In this document: piece by piece, positions 42,423 through 53,674 of the stretch
How the letters are laid out: each line of letters opens with the position of its first letter
Position numbering within the stretch: the stretch's first letter is position 1
Assembly: GCA_903828515.1 (NCBI GenBank)
Contig: CAIKMD010000007.1
Coordinates: 558,001 to 622,000 of the forward strand
Source: an uncultured Rhodospirillales bacterium
Lineage (GTDB): Bacteria > Pseudomonadota > Alphaproteobacteria > ATCC43930 > CGMCC-115725
Length of the DNA stretch: 64,000 bases
Direction of reading: 5' to 3'
Program-made: the position numbers and the translations under genes
The notes under the pieces: model-generated
Databases searched by the model: none
Told to the model about the DNA's origin: nothing
What the model saw: the letters and a program-made list of their open reading frames with translations, nothing else

Positions 42423-43241
42423 CTAGAAGATGCCGAAGGGATCGACGATGCGGGCGATCCAGCTCCGGGATTGCGGCGGCGGCCCCTCGGAGCCGGTGGT
42501 CATCAGCGAGAAACTGGCATCGTACCAGCGCGAACCGGGATAGTTGAAACCGAGGACGGCGGCGGTCCGCTTCGCTTCGTCGTTGAGGCCCAGCGCGTAA
42601 TAGCATTCGACCATGCGGTGAAGCGCTTCGGGCACGTGCGTCGTGGTCTGGAAGTTCTTGATCACGACCTGGAAGCGGTTGACCGCGGCGAGGCATTCGC
42701 CCCTTGTTTCGTAATAGCGACCGATCTCCATTTCCTTGCCGGCGAGATGGTCGCGCGTCAGGTCCATCTTCAACTTCGCGTCGCGCGCATAGATCGAGTC
42801 GGGAAAGCGCCGGGCCACTTCGGACAGCGAGTCGAGCGCCTGCTGGGTGATTTTCTGGTCGCGCTCGATATCGGTGATCTGGATGTAGTAGTCGAGCGCC
42901 TTCAGGTAATAGGCGTAAGCGACGTCGCGATGGCCGGGATGGAGCTGGATGAAGCGGTCGGAGGCGATGATCGATTCGTCGTAGCGCTTGTCTTCATACA
43001 GCGCATAGGCGGTCATCAATTGCGCCTTGGTCGCCCAGACCGAATAGGGATGCTGCTGCTCGACTTCGTCGAAGGTCTTGGCGGCGCCCTTGTAGTCTTT
43101 GTCGAAGAGCTGATCCATCGCGATGTTGTAGATCGTCTCGACCGGTCGCTCGATATAGGTGTCCTTCGACGCCCCCGAGCAGCCAGCCAGAATCACCGCA
43201 CCGAGCGGCACGACGAAACGGAGACGCGAAAACGGGTTCAT
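42423..43241 (-). CDS. bamD: Outer membrane assembly lipoprotein BamD
   Basis: Lipobox LAGCSG; TPR-like YNIAMDQLFDKDYKGAAKTFDEVEQQHPYSVWATKAQLMTAYALY. Confidence 0.95.
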   Translation of the reverse strand: MNPFSRLRFVVPLGAVILAGCSGASKDTYIERPVETIYNIAMDQLFDKDYKGAAKTFDEVEQQHPYSVWATKAQLMTAYALYEDKRYDESIIASDRFIQLHPGHRDVAYAYYLKALDYYIQITDIERDQKITQQALDSLSEVARRFPDSIYARDAKLKMDLTRDHLAGKEMEIGRYYETRGECLAAVNRFQVVIKNFQTTTHVPEALHRMVECYYALGLNDEAKRTAAVLGFNYPGSRWYDASFSLMTTGSEGPPPQSRSWIARIVDPFGIF

Positions 43242-43323
43242 CGTAACGACGGCCCCTGCCGAATGAAGCGAATGGAATATGCGGGTTAGATCCGCACTAT
43301 AGCACGCGAATCCGGGGAGGAAA

Positions 43324-44238
43324 CTAGGCGCGGACCCGCTGCGGGGTCTCTTCCCAACCCGTCGCCGGGAAGGTCGTGAGGGTCCAGTTCGACCGATCGG
43401 CGAACAGGGCCTCGATCAGCTTGCGGTTCATGGCGTGGCCGGAGCGGACGCCATGGAAATGGCCGAGAATCGGCGCGCCGACTAGGTAGAGATCGCCCAG
43501 CGCGTCGAGCACTTTGTGCCGGACAAATTCGTCGCGATAGCGCAACCCGTCCTTGTTGAGGACGCGGTCGCCGCTGATCACCACGGCATTGTCGAGCGAG
43601 CCGCCGCGGGCAAGGCCGTTGGCGCGCATCTGGTCGACTTCGTGGAGGAAGCCGAAGGTGCGCGCGCGGCTGATGTCGCGTTTGAAATCGTCGGTATCGA
43701 GCGTGTAGGTCAATTCCTGGCGGTTGATCGCGCCGCTGGCGAAATCGATCGCGAAGCTGAGGCGGAAGCCGTCGGCGGGAACGAGCGCGGCCGAATTGCC
43801 TTTTTCGCCGACGCTGACCGGCTTCAGCACCTGGATCGCGCGGCGCGGCGCGGACAATTCGGCGATGCCGGCGCATTCGATCAGGAAGACGAAAGGCGCG
43901 GCGCTGCCGTCCATCACCGGCACTTCGGGTCCGTCGATCTCGACCAGCGCGTTGTCGATCTCGAGGCCGGCAAAGGCGGCCATCAGATGCTCGATCGTGC
44001 CGATCGTGATGCCGTCGCCGTTGCCGATCATGGTGCACAGCGTGGAGTCGACCACGTTGCGCCACTGCGCCGGAATCTCGATGTTGCCCTTGTCGGTACG
44101 GCGGAAGACGATGCCGCTATCGGCCTTGGCCGGGTGCAACTTCATATTGATCCGCGCGCCGGAATGCAGGCCGATGCCCCGGCAATGAATTGCCGTTTTC
44201 AGGGTCTTTTGGCGGGCGACGTCGGGCGGGAGGATCAA
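43324..44238 (-). CDS. lpxC: UDP-3-O-acyl-N-acetylglucosamine deacetylase
   Basis: [66 protein letters not shown]. Confidence 0.97.
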   Translation of the reverse strand: MILPPDVARQKTLKTAIHCRGIGLHSGARINMKLHPAKADSGIVFRRTDKGNIEIPAQWRNVVDSTLCTMIGNGDGITIGTIEHLMAAFAGLEIDNALVEIDGPEVPVMDGSAAPFVFLIECAGIAELSAPRRAIQVLKPVSVGEKGNSAALVPADGFRLSFAIDFASGAINRQELTYTLDTDDFKRDISRARTFGFLHEVDQMRANGLARGGSLDNAVVISGDRVLNKDGLRYRDEFVRHKVLDALGDLYLVGAPILGHFHGVRSGHAMNRKLIEALFADRSNWTLTTFPATGWEETPQRVRA

Positions 44239-44310
44239 GAATCACCGAATGCTGCAATGCAAAGCGATGCAGACAGTCGCGCATTGCCGCGCCGGCGACA
44301 AATCACAGTT

Positions 44311-44327
44311 TGTTACGGTTTGTAACA
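44311..44327. promoter_or_regulatory. Inverted repeat TGTTAC-GGTTT-GTAACA upstream of lpxC
   Basis: Perfect 6-bp arms in an AT-rich stretch ~75-90 bp upstream of the lpxC start. Confidence 0.45.
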
Positions 44328-44430
44328 CAAAATATTTAGTGAATTCAAAGGACTAGATGGGTCTGTGCTGCCGTTATGGCAGCCGGTCCGTGAGCCCTGG
44401 GGAAGCGCCGGAATCCACCGAGTCGGCGGT

Positions 44431-44475
44431 CGGGCGGGCCGTCCGCCCGCGGCCTACGGACCCTTCGAGGGTCCG
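44431..44475 (-). terminator. Two consecutive GC-rich hairpins downstream of ftsZ
   Basis: CGGGCGG-gccgt-CCGCCCG (44431-44449) and CGGACCCT-TCG-AGGGTCCG (44457-44475); no clear T-tract. Confidence 0.5.
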
Positions 44476-44503
44476 GCGGTCGCGGGCGGCGGGAAGCGTC
44501 GGC

Positions 44504-46081
44504 TTAGTTCGCCTGGCGGCGGAGGAAGGCCGGGATGTCGAGCAGGTCTTCTTCCTTGGCACCGGGACGTTCGGCCGGGTCGGGGGTACCGAGCTTCGGC
44601 TGCGTCACCGTCGGGGCCGTCGCCGCCTGGGCGGCGGGCGTGGTCCGCGACGGGGCTTCCGGCTCCTCGCGATGGAGCAGGCGGCTCGCCTTGGTCACCC
44701 GTTCGAAGAGGCTCGGGGTCCGGGTGGCGGGCTTCAGCGGCTGACGGGTTTCCATCGCGGGTGCCGCCGGCACTTCGGCCGTGGGTGCCGGCTGGGGGGC
44801 CGGCACGGTGCGGGCGATGGCGGCCTCGACCGGACGCGGCGCGACGAAGCCGCCGTTCCGGACTGCCTGCGCTTCGATGCTCTGCGCCGGATTCGGCACC
44901 GCCTCGGTCCTGATCTCGATCCGCGCTTCGGCGCGCGGTTCGATGAAGCGGGGCTCAGGCTGCTTCTGTTCCAGCGGGCGCAGCTCGGGCGCCGGCATGG
45001 CGGCGGTGATCGGCATCGCGGCCGAGGTCGGCATGGCCGGCTTCAACAGGGTTGCTTCGGCCTTGCTGCGGTCGCTGACCAGGGCGATCAGCGGACGCGG
45101 CTGGACGGCCTTGTCGACCTCGATGCCGGTCGCGACGACCGAGATGCGCATCCGTCCGGCAAGCCGCTCGTCGAAGGTCGAGCCGAAGATGATGTTGGCT
45201 TCGGGATCGACTTCCTCGCGGATGCGGTTGGCGGCTTCGTCGACCTCGAACAGCGTCATGTCGGGACCGCCGGTGATGTTGATGAGCACGCCGCGCGCGC
45301 CCTTCATCGACACGTCCTCGAGCAGCGGGTTCGAGATCGCGGCCTCGGCGGCGTCGATGGCGCGGCGATCGCCCTCGGCTTCGCCGGTTCCCATCATCGC
45401 CTTGCCCATCTCGCTCATCACCGCGCGGATGTCGGCGAAGTCGAGGTTGATCAGGCCGGGCTTGATCATCAGGTCGGTAACGCCGGCGACACCGGAGTGC
45501 AGCACGTCGTCGGCCATCTTGAACGCGTCGGCGAAGGTCGTGCGCTCATTCGCCACCCGGAACAAATTCTGGTTCGGGATGATGATGAGCGTGTCGACGT
45601 ATTTCTGCAGTTCCTGGATGCCCTGCTCGGCGAGCTTCATCCGGTGCGTGCCTTCGAACTGGAACGGCTTCGTCACGACGCCGATCGTGAGGATGCCGCT
45701 TTCGCGCGCCGCGCGGGCGATCACGGGAGCGGCGCCGGTGCCGGTGCCGCCGCCCATGCCGGCGGTGATGAAGCACATGTTCGAGCCTTCGAGCGCGGCC
45801 ATGATTTCGCCGAGCGCTTCTTCGGCGGCGGCGCGTCCGACCTCGGGACGCGAACCGGCGCCGAGGCCCCGGGTGACGCCGATGCCCATCTGGATGCGGC
45901 CTTCGCAGAGATTCTGCTTCATCGCCTGCGCGTCCGTGTTGCAGATGACGAATTCGCAGCCGACGAGGTTCGAGCGAATCATGTTGTTGACGGCATTACC
46001 GCCTGCGCCGCCGACGCCGACGACGGTGATGCGGGGCTTCAGGTCTTGTTCTTCTTCGGGAAGCGTAAGATTGAGTGTCAT
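44504..46081 (-). CDS. ftsZ: Cell division protein FtsZ
   Basis: [30 protein letters not shown]-terminal peptide [13 protein letters not shown]. Confidence 0.98.
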   Translation of the reverse strand: MTLNLTLPEEEQDLKPRITVVGVGGAGGNAVNNMIRSNLVGCEFVICNTDAQAMKQNLCEGRIQMGIGVTRGLGAGSRPEVGRAAAEEALGEIMAALEGSNMCFITAGMGGGTGTGAAPVIARAARESGILTIGVVTKPFQFEGTHRMKLAEQGIQELQKYVDTLIIIPNQNLFRVANERTTFADAFKMADDVLHSGVAGVTDLMIKPGLINLDFADIRAVMSEMGKAMMGTGEAEGDRRAIDAAEAAISNPLLEDVSMKGARGVLINITGGPDMTLFEVDEAANRIREEVDPEANIIFGSTFDERLAGRMRISVVATGIEVDKAVQPRPLIALVSDRSKAEATLLKPAMPTSAAMPITAAMPAPELRPLEQKQPEPRFIEPRAEARIEIRTEAVPNPAQSIEAQAVRNGGFVAPRPVEAAIARTVPAPQPAPTAEVPAAPAMETRQPLKPATRTPSLFERVTKASRLLHREEPEAPSRTTPAAQAATAPTVTQPKLGTPDPAERPGAKEEDLLDIPAFLRRQAN

Positions 46082-46129
46082 GCTTGTTCCTCCGTGGTGT
46101 TCCGTAGCGGGGTGATTGCGTTCATTGCG

Positions 46130-47383
46130 TCAAAGGTACTCACGAACCCAGTTTCCGACCCGGCCGAACAGGCCGTTCGGTCCCTCCGTCAGCGTCCGGC
46201 CCCGGCGTGGGAGTTCGGCGCGTTCGGAGAGGGCGAAGTGAATGAGGCCGGCGGTCGTGGCGAAGGCCGGTCCCTGCGTGGCTTCCGCCAATCCGTCCAT
46301 GCGGAAGGGGCGGCCGATACGAACTTGCTTGTCGAGAATGAGACCGGCGAGTTCGCGGGTGCCGGGCAGTTGCGATGCGCCGCCGGTGAGGACGACGCGC
46401 GATCCGGTGATCTTGTCGAAGCCCGAGGCTTCGAGCTTGTCGCGCACGAGTTCGAAGGTTTCCTCGAGCCGTGGCGCGATGATGCCGACGAGAATGGATT
46501 TCGGGATGTGGTTGGCGTGGCCGTCTTCTTCCTCGCCGACCAGCGGAACCGTGATCATCTCGCGTTCGTCGGAGGCCGACGCGATGGCGCTGCCGTAGAG
46601 CGTCTTCATCCGCTCGGCATGCGCCAGCGGCGTCGAAAGCCCGCGCGCGATGTCGTTGGTGACATGGCTGCCGCCCACCGCGACGCCGTCGGCGTAAACC
46701 AGATTGCCGTCGAAGAAGACGCCGATGGTCGTGGTGCCGCCGCCCATGTCGATGACGGTGACGCCGAGTTCGCTTTCGTCGTCGACGAGGCTCGACAGCC
46801 CGGAGGCATAGGGACTGACCATCACCGCGGCGGTCTCGAGGTGGCAGCGGCCGATGCAGTTCGAGAGGTTGCGCACCGCGGCGAATTGCGCGGTCACGAT
46901 GTTCATGTTGACGGCGAGCTTCTGGCCGAAGAGGCCGCGCGGATCGCGCACGCTGCGTCCGCCGTCGATCGAGAAGCCGACCGGAATGGAATGGACAAGG
47001 GTACGATCGGGCAGGTCTTTGATGCGATAGCCCTGATCGAGCACGCGATGCATGATCTGGTCGCTGACTTCGCGGCCGTTGAGCGCCATCTCCGCCTTGA
47101 CGAGACGCGAGGCGCCGAAGCCGCCCGACACGTTGATGACGATTTCACTCAGCGTGGTGCCGGCCATTTCTTCGGCGGCGTGCACGGCGTTGAGGATCGA
47201 GCGGCTCGCCGCTTCGATGTCGACGATCACGCCGTTCTTCACGCCCTTCGATACCTGATGGCCGATGCCGACGATCCGCGGTTCGCCGTCTTCGACCTTG
47301 GCGATAAAGCAGCACATCTTGGTGGTGCCGACATCGACGGCGCCGACAAAACCGCCACGCGGCTTGAGATTGAGCTTGCTCAT
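46130..47383 (-). CDS. ftsA: Cell division protein FtsA
   Basis: VGAVDVGTTKMCCFIAKVEDG; VIDMGGGTTTIGVFFDGNLVYAD. Confidence 0.96.
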   Translation of the reverse strand: MSKLNLKPRGGFVGAVDVGTTKMCCFIAKVEDGEPRIVGIGHQVSKGVKNGVIVDIEAASRSILNAVHAAEEMAGTTLSEIVINVSGGFGASRLVKAEMALNGREVSDQIMHRVLDQGYRIKDLPDRTLVHSIPVGFSIDGGRSVRDPRGLFGQKLAVNMNIVTAQFAAVRNLSNCIGRCHLETAAVMVSPYASGLSSLVDDESELGVTVIDMGGGTTTIGVFFDGNLVYADGVAVGGSHVTNDIARGLSTPLAHAERMKTLYGSAIASASDEREMITVPLVGEEEDGHANHIPKSILVGIIAPRLEETFELVRDKLEASGFDKITGSRVVLTGGASQLPGTRELAGLILDKQVRIGRPFRMDGLAEATQGPAFATTAGLIHFALSERAELPRRGRTLTEGPNGLFGRVGNWVREYL

Positions 47384-48246
47384 GTATTGGGACTCGTTGG
47401 GCGGTTCTTCTTGGGGTTGATGATGGTCTTGGCGGTATCGGGCGGCAGGCGCAGCACCAGTCGGTCGGGCAGGCGCAGATCGACGGCCTTGATGTCGCGT
47501 TCGAGCACGCGATCGGTGCGGTCGAGCGTCGCGAGCCGGTGCCAGGCCGCATCGGCGGCGGTTTCGGGCAGATCGACTTCGACGCCGTTGTCGAGCGCGA
47601 GGTTCCAGCGCCGCCCGCCGACGCGCACCGCGGCGCTGACATGCGAGGCGAGATCGGGTTCGCTCGCGATCAGCGCGAGAAGGTCCGCGGTGGCGCGGGG
47701 CGCTTCGTCGCCGACGACCTGCAGCAAGGCTGGAAATTCTTCGACGCGCGCATTGGGGATGATCGCGCCGTCCTGATCGATGAGGTCGAATTTGCCGCGA
47801 TGCTGCCAGACGGCGAGCGGCCGATGCTCGACCAGCCGGACGTAAATCGTATCGGGCAACAGGCGTTCGACCGCGGCGGTATGGATCCACGGAACCGTTT
47901 CGAGCCGCGCCTGGGCGCCGTCGAGATCGATGCCGAGGATCGGGGTGCCGCGCGCGACGCCGACCGCATTGAGAATGGCCTGGCGGTCGGCGCGATCGCG
48001 ACCTTCGACTTCGACGCTTTGAACCGTGAGATTGAGTTCGACGCCCGCGGTTGCGATGCGTGCCTCGATTTCGGCCAGGGCCGCCGGTCCTTTGCCGCTC
48101 ATCCGGAGATACCAGGCACTGCCACCGGCGGCGCCCAACACGACGGCGACGCAGACGGCTTGGGCGATGCGCTTGTGCAATCGGCGAACCCGGCGCGCGC
48201 GCACCGCAACCGGCTCGGCTTTGTCGCCACGTTTCAGGAGGCGCAT
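47380..48246 (-). CDS. ftsQ: Cell division protein FtsQ
   Basis: N-terminal TM, POTRA-like VQSVEVEGRDRADRQAILNAVGVARGTPILGIDL; position between ddl and ftsA. Confidence 0.93.
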   Translation of the reverse strand: MRLLKRGDKAEPVAVRARRVRRLHKRIAQAVCVAVVLGAAGGSAWYLRMSGKGPAALAEIEARIATAGVELNLTVQSVEVEGRDRADRQAILNAVGVARGTPILGIDLDGAQARLETVPWIHTAAVERLLPDTIYVRLVEHRPLAVWQHRGKFDLIDQDGAIIPNARVEEFPALLQVVGDEAPRATADLLALIASEPDLASHVSAAVRVGGRRWNLALDNGVEVDLPETAADAAWHRLATLDRTDRVLERDIKAVDLRLPDRLVLRLPPDTAKTIINPKKNRPTSPNT

Positions 48247-49157
48247 CGGGCGTCCTCCACCATCCATTTGACCAGATCGACGAACGCGATGCCGTGGTGG
48301 CGCGCGATGTCGGGCACCAGCGATGTCGGCGTCATGCCGGGCTGCGTGTTGACCTCGAGCAGCACCATGCGCCCGGGCTCGCCGGCGGTATCGTCGTAAC
48401 GCAGATCGGCGCGCGACACGCCGCGGCAGCCGAGCGCGCGATGCGCGCGCAAGCCGATATCGAGCGCATCGGCATAGGCGTCGGGATGAATCGGCGCCGG
48501 CATCAGATGCTCGGAGCCGCCCGGCGCGTATTTAGCCGTGTAGTTGTACATCGTCGCGGCGATCGGCCGGATCTCCAGTGCGCCGAGCGCGCGGTCGCCC
48601 ATCACCGCCACGGTGATCTCGCGGCCGGGCACATAGCGTTCGACCATGACCTCGTCGCCGAGATTCCAGTTGCGGACCGCATCGGTCCAGGAATTGTCGC
48701 CGTCGCGCACGATGAAGACGCCGACGCTCGAGCCTTCGCTGGCGGGCTTCACCACGAAGGGCCGCGCCATCACGTCGGCGGCGAGCAGGGCCGCGCGGGT
48801 CACCAGCGCGCTTTCGGCGAGCGGCAGATGGGCGGCGGCGAACACGCTCTTCGCCGTCGGCTTATGCATGGCGACCGCCGAGGCGAGCACGCCGGAATGG
48901 GTGTAGGGCAGGCCGAGCATGTCGAGGACGCTCTGGATGGTACCGTCCTCGCCGCCGCGTCCATGCAGCGCGTTGAACACCACATCGGGTCGCGGCTCGA
49001 GCGCCGCGACCAGCGTGCCGAGATCGCGCGATACGTCGATGCGGGTCACCTGATAGCCGAGCGTCTCCAGGGCGGCAGCGCATTCGTGCCCGCTCACCAG
49101 CGAAACTTCGCGTTCCGCCGACCAGCCACCCATCAGCACCGCGCAGGTCCGGCTCAT
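48234..49157 (-). CDS. ddl: D-alanine--D-alanine ligase
   Basis: VLMGGWSAEREVSLVSG; FNALHGRGGEDGTIQSVLDMLGLPYTHSGV. Confidence 0.96.
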   Translation of the reverse strand: MSRTCAVLMGGWSAEREVSLVSGHECAAALETLGYQVTRIDVSRDLGTLVAALEPRPDVVFNALHGRGGEDGTIQSVLDMLGLPYTHSGVLASAVAMHKPTAKSVFAAAHLPLAESALVTRAALLAADVMARPFVVKPASEGSSVGVFIVRDGDNSWTDAVRNWNLGDEVMVERYVPGREITVAVMGDRALGALEIRPIAATMYNYTAKYAPGGSEHLMPAPIHPDAYADALDIGLRAHRALGCRGVSRADLRYDDTAGEPGRMVLLEVNTQPGMTPTSLVPDIARHHGIAFVDLVKWMVEDARCAS

Positions 49158-50074
49158 GCGGGCTCTCCCACGCGGCGGATTTCCCATTCGAGGGTGATGC
49201 CGCTCTTGGCAAGAACCTTGGCGCGGACTTCTTCGCCGAGGCCTTCGATGTCGGCGGCGGTCGCCTCGCCGGTGTTGATCAGGAAGTTGGCGTGTTTTTC
49301 CGACACCATCGCCGCGCCGCGCGTCAAACCGCGACAGCCGGCTTCGTCGATGAGTTCCCAGGCCTTGCGGCCCGGCGGATTGGCGAAGGTCGAGCCCCCG
49401 GTGCGGGCGCGGACCGGTTGGCTGGCCTCGCGCGCGGCCTGAATCTCGGCCATGCGGCGCGAGATTGCGAGTTGATCACCGATCTCGCCGACGAAGGTGG
49501 CGCCGACGAAGATCCAGTCCTCGGGCAAGCCGCAATGACGATAAGAGAGTTTGAGCGACGGCACCGACAAATCGTGCTTCCGGCCGTTGGCGTCGAGCAC
49601 GACCGCGCTTTGCAGCACGTCCTTGAACTCGGCGCCGTAAGCGCCGGCGTTCATCCGCAGGCCGCCGCCGACCGTGCCGGGCACGCCCGACAGGAATTCG
49701 AGCCCGGCGATCCCGGCCTGGCGCGCCGCCAGCGCGATGTTGAGATCGAGCGCGCCCGCGCCCGCGGTGACGATGCGGCCTTGCGCGGTGACATCGACGA
49801 AACCGCGCCCGAGCCGGACGACGACGCCCTTGATGCCGCCGTCACGGACGAGAAGATTGGAGGCGACGCCGATCACGATGACCGGCACGTCGGCGGGTTT
49901 CTGCGCGAGGAAGGTGGCAAGATCGTCGATATCGGCGGGACGGAACAGAACCTCGGCGGTGCCGCCGGCGCGAAACCAGGTGATCGGCGCGAGCGGCGCA
50001 TCCGCCGTGATGCGACCGCGCACCTTCGGCAGCCGGTCGATGAGATGCGGATTGCGCGTGGTTGCCGCCATCAT
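49154..50074 (-). CDS. murB: UDP-N-acetylmuramate dehydrogenase
   Basis: [58 protein letters not shown]. Confidence 0.96.
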   Translation of the reverse strand: MMAATTRNPHLIDRLPKVRGRITADAPLAPITWFRAGGTAEVLFRPADIDDLATFLAQKPADVPVIVIGVASNLLVRDGGIKGVVVRLGRGFVDVTAQGRIVTAGAGALDLNIALAARQAGIAGLEFLSGVPGTVGGGLRMNAGAYGAEFKDVLQSAVVLDANGRKHDLSVPSLKLSYRHCGLPEDWIFVGATFVGEIGDQLAISRRMAEIQAAREASQPVRARTGGSTFANPPGRKAWELIDEAGCRGLTRGAAMVSEKHANFLINTGEATAADIEGLGEEVRAKVLAKSGITLEWEIRRVGEPA

Positions 50075-51477
50075 GGACGCTTTTCCAGTTCGGCGGGCAA
50101 GGTCGCGGCCCAATTGGTGATCGAGCCGGCGCCGAGGCAGACGACGAGATCGCCGCTCTTGGCAATACCGGCAACGGTCGCCGCCAATTCGGCGGGCGAG
50201 GACAGCGGCAAAACCTGGCGATGGCCGCGCGCGCGCAAGCCCTCGACCAGTGCGTCGCGCGATGCGCCCTCGATCGGCGCTTCGCCGGCGGCATAGACGT
50301 CGGCGACGATCACCGCATCGGCGTCGTTGAAGCAGGTGCAGAATTCGACGAAGAGATTGGCAAGCCGCGTGTAGCGATGCGGCTGGACCACGGCGATGAC
50401 CTTGCCGGCGGTCGCATCACGCGCGGCGCTCAGCACCGCCGCGATCTCGACCGGGTGATGCGCGTAATCGTCGATCACGGTAATGCCGCGCGCTTCGCCG
50501 ATTTTGGTGAAGCGGCGCTTGACGCCTTTGAACTCGGCGAGCGCCGCGCGCAGGATGTCGTCGCCCAGTCGCAATTCGCGCGCGACCGCGACGGCGGCGA
50601 GCGAGTTCTGGACGTTGTGCCGACCGAACATCGGCAGGGTCAGCCCGGTAATGGTGCGGCTGGTATTGAGCCGGCGATCGGCGATCACCACGTCGTAGCG
50701 CGCGCCCGCGCGGCCGAGCTCGACATTGATCGCGCGGATATCGGCCTGCGGACTGAAGCCGTAAGTCGCGATCCGCCGTTCGGAGAAACGCGGGATCATC
50801 GCCTGAACGACCGGATGGTCGATGCAAAGGATGTCGAGGCCGTAGAACGGAACGCTGCCGGCGAAGGTCTCGAACCCCTGCTGCAAGGCTTCGAAACTGC
50901 CGTAATGATCGAGATGCTCGGGATCGATGTTGGTGATGACCGCGATGGTCGCCGGCAATTTCACGAACGTGCCGTCGCTTTCGTCGGCCTCGACCACCAT
51001 CCAGTCGCCCGAACCCAGATGCGCATTGGTGCCGTGGGCGTTGATGATACCGCCGTTGATGATGGTGGGATCGCGTCCCGCCGCTTCGAGCAGCGCGCCG
51101 ATCATCGATGTGGTGGTGGTCTTGCCGTGTGTGCCCGCGACCGCGATCGCCCATTTGAGGCGCATCAGTTCGCCGAGCATTTCGGCGCGGCGCACGACCG
51201 GAAGAAGACGCTGGCGCGCGGCCTGAACTTCGGGATTGTCGGATTTCACCGCCGACGAAGTCACCACGACGCGCGCATCGCCGAGATTGTCGGGCTTATG
51301 GCCGATCGCGACGCGAATGCCGAGCGATTGCAGGCGGCGGACATTGGCGCCGTCGGCGACGTCGCTGCCCTGCACGTCATAGCCGAGATTTTTCAGAATC
51401 TCGGCGATGCCGCTCATGCCGATGCCGCCGATGCCGATGAAATGAATCGTGCCGATGTCGATCGGGAGCGCCCTCAT
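50071..51477 (-). CDS. murC: UDP-N-acetylmuramate--L-alanine ligase
   Basis: [43 protein letters not shown]. Confidence 0.97.
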   Translation of the reverse strand: MRALPIDIGTIHFIGIGGIGMSGIAEILKNLGYDVQGSDVADGANVRRLQSLGIRVAIGHKPDNLGDARVVVTSSAVKSDNPEVQAARQRLLPVVRRAEMLGELMRLKWAIAVAGTHGKTTTTSMIGALLEAAGRDPTIINGGIINAHGTNAHLGSGDWMVVEADESDGTFVKLPATIAVITNIDPEHLDHYGSFEALQQGFETFAGSVPFYGLDILCIDHPVVQAMIPRFSERRIATYGFSPQADIRAINVELGRAGARYDVVIADRRLNTSRTITGLTLPMFGRHNVQNSLAAVAVARELRLGDDILRAALAEFKGVKRRFTKIGEARGITVIDDYAHHPVEIAAVLSAARDATAGKVIAVVQPHRYTRLANLFVEFCTCFNDADAVIVADVYAAGEAPIEGASRDALVEGLRARGHRQVLPLSSPAELAATVAGIAKSGDLVVCLGAGSITNWAATLPAELEKRP

Positions 51478-52559
51478 GCGGCGCACTCCATCACCAGATC
51501 GGCGAGCCGCTCGGCCGCGTCGGGCCGGCCCAGCGCATGCGCGGCGGCCGCGGCGGCCCGCAAGGCGTCGGGCGCGGTGAGCAAGCTCGTCAGTTGTGCG
51601 GCCAAGGCCTCGGGCGTGAATTCGGGCTCGGGCATGACCCAGGCGGCGCCGGCATTGGCCAGCGCGCGCGCATTGACGCTTTGATGATCGTCGGCAGCCG
51701 CGGCGAACGGCACCAGGATCGACGGGCGTCCGACGACGCACAACTCGGCCACCGTCGAGGCGCCGGCGCGGCAGATTACCAGATGCGTGGCCGCGAGCCG
51801 CTCGGGAATGTCGTGAAAGAAAGAGGCGACCTCGGCGTCGATGCCGCTGGAGCGATGGGTCGCGCGGACCTGCTCGACATCCTCGGGCCGCGCTTGCTGC
51901 GCGAGCTTCACCCGCGCTTTGAGCGCGGGCGGCAGGAGGCCGAGCGCCGAGGGAATGACGGTCGAGAGGATGCGCGCGCCCTGGCTGCCGCCGGTGACGA
52001 GAAGATTGATCGTGTCGGTCGGCGCTTGATAGGCGACGCCGCGTTGCCGGGTGGCTTCGGGCCGCACCGGATTGCCGACCACGACGCTGCGCGCCGTATC
52101 GGCGGCGCTCAAGCCTTGCGTGCCGGGGAAAGACGTCGCGATGCGCGAGACACGCGGCGCCAGTAGCCGGTTGGCGCGGCCGACCAGCGCGTTCTGTTCG
52201 TGCAAAACGGTCGCGACGCGCTGGCGCCGTGCGCCGAGCATCGTCGGAACCGACGGATAGCCGCCGAAGCCCACGGCGACGGCGGGGCGCAAGGCGCGCA
52301 GCAGCTTGCCGGCTGCGAGCGTGCCGATCAGCATTTCGGCGAGACCCAAAGCCTTCTGCACGATGCCGGCGCCGAGGCGTCCGGCCGGAATGCGATGCAG
52401 CGCCACGCCCGGCAGGCGTTCGGTGAAGGCCTGGCCGCGCCGATCGGTGATGAGGGCGACGCGGCAGCCGCGATTGAGCAAGGCGCTCGCGAGCGCTTCG
52501 GCGGGGAACATATGACCGCCGGTTCCACCGGCGGCGAGGACGACGAGTTGTCCCGTCAT
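51474..52559 (-). CDS. murG: UDP-GlcNAc:lipid I GlcNAc transferase
   Basis: [49 protein letters not shown]. Confidence 0.97.
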   Translation of the reverse strand: MTGQLVVLAAGGTGGHMFPAEALASALLNRGCRVALITDRRGQAFTERLPGVALHRIPAGRLGAGIVQKALGLAEMLIGTLAAGKLLRALRPAVAVGFGGYPSVPTMLGARRQRVATVLHEQNALVGRANRLLAPRVSRIATSFPGTQGLSAADTARSVVVGNPVRPEATRQRGVAYQAPTDTINLLVTGGSQGARILSTVIPSALGLLPPALKARVKLAQQARPEDVEQVRATHRSSGIDAEVASFFHDIPERLAATHLVICRAGASTVAELCVVGRPSILVPFAAAADDHQSVNARALANAGAAWVMPEPEFTPEALAAQLTSLLTAPDALRAAAAAAHALGRPDAAERLADLVMECAA

Positions 52560-53674
52560 GCGTCCGCGTCTCCGAATCGCCGTCGGGTCAACGCCAAAGC
52601 CATGCCCATGCCGAGCCCCAGCGCCAGCATCGACGAACCGCCGTAAGAGATGAACGGCAGCGTCATGCCCTTGGTCGGCATCAAGTGCAGGCTCGACGCC
52701 ATGTTGACGATCGCCTGCAAGCCGAACTGAACGAAGAGCCCGGTGGCGGCGAGGACGACGAAGAGATTGTGTTCCTGCAGCAGCCGCGAGAAGCCGCGCA
52801 GGACGACGAAGGCGAACAGTGCGACGATGATCAGGCAGACGATCAGACCCAATTCCTCGCCGGCGACGGCGAAGACGAAATCGGCATGCGCATCGGGCAG
52901 GAACAGTTTGACGGTGCCTTCGCCCGGACCCTTGCCCCACAGTCCGCCATTCATGAAGGCGTCCATCGAGCGATCGACCTGATAGGAATCGCCGCTGGCG
53001 GGATCGATGAAGCGATCGATGCGGCTTGCGACGTGCGGCAGGAGAAGATAAGCGCCCGCCAGCCCGCCGACCGCGGCGATCAGCAGCAGCACGACCCAGA
53101 TCAGCGACAATCCGGCGAGGAAGAACTGGGTGAACCACACCGCCGACACCACGGCGGTCATGCCGAGATCGGGCTGACGGATCAGGAGGCCGACGACGAT
53201 CCCGTAAAGAATGATCGCGATCCATTTACCGGGGAATTCGGGCCGCACCCGGTTTTGCGCGAAGAGCCACGCGGTGACGACGGCGAAACAGGGCTTCACG
53301 AATTCCGACGGTTGCAGCGACAGGCCGGGCAGATCGATCCAGCGCCGCGCGCCTTTGATCTCGACGCCGCCGATCAATGTGTAAGCGAGTGCGACGAGCG
53401 CGAGGGAAAATCCCGCCAGGGCGAGAAGGCGGACCGCGCGCGGGCTCAGGAGCGAGATGCTGAACATCAACGCCAACGCGACGGGCAGAACCGCGAAGTA
53501 ACGGCGCACGAAATGCAATCCGTCGGTGCCGATGCGCTCGGCGACGGCAGGGCTCGCCGCCATGACGAGAAGCGAGCCGAAGCAGACAAGGGCGAGGATG
53601 GCGAGGATCGACCAGCGGTCGACGGTCCACCACCATTGTGCCGTGAGACTGCGGTCGGTGCGGGCAAAGGTCAT
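52556..53674 (-). CDS. ftsW: SEDS peptidoglycan polymerase FtsW
   Basis: [63 protein letters not shown]. Confidence 0.96.
   Translation of the reverse strand: MTFARTDRSLTAQWWWTVDRWSILAILALVCFGSLLVMAASPAVAERIGTDGLHFVRRYFAVLPVALALMFSISLLSPRAVRLLALAGFSLALVALAYTLIGGVEIKGARRWIDLPGLSLQPSEFVKPCFAVVTAWLFAQNRVRPEFPGKWIAIILYGIVVGLLIRQPDLGMTAVVSAVWFTQFFLAGLSLIWVVLLLIAAVGGLAGAYLLLPHVASRIDRFIDPASGDSYQVDRSMDAFMNGGLWGKGPGEGTVKLFLPDAHADFVFAVAGEELGLIVCLIIVALFAFVVLRGFSRLLQEHNLFVVLAATGLFVQFGLQAIVNMASSLHLMPTKGMTLPFISYGGSSMLALGLGMGMALALTRRRFGDADA

Noticed and set aside
44357-47776. 1139-aa plus-strand ORF
   Set aside because: Lies opposite ftsZ and ftsA, which have clear conserved motifs; Arg/Gly/Asp/His-rich shadow translation.
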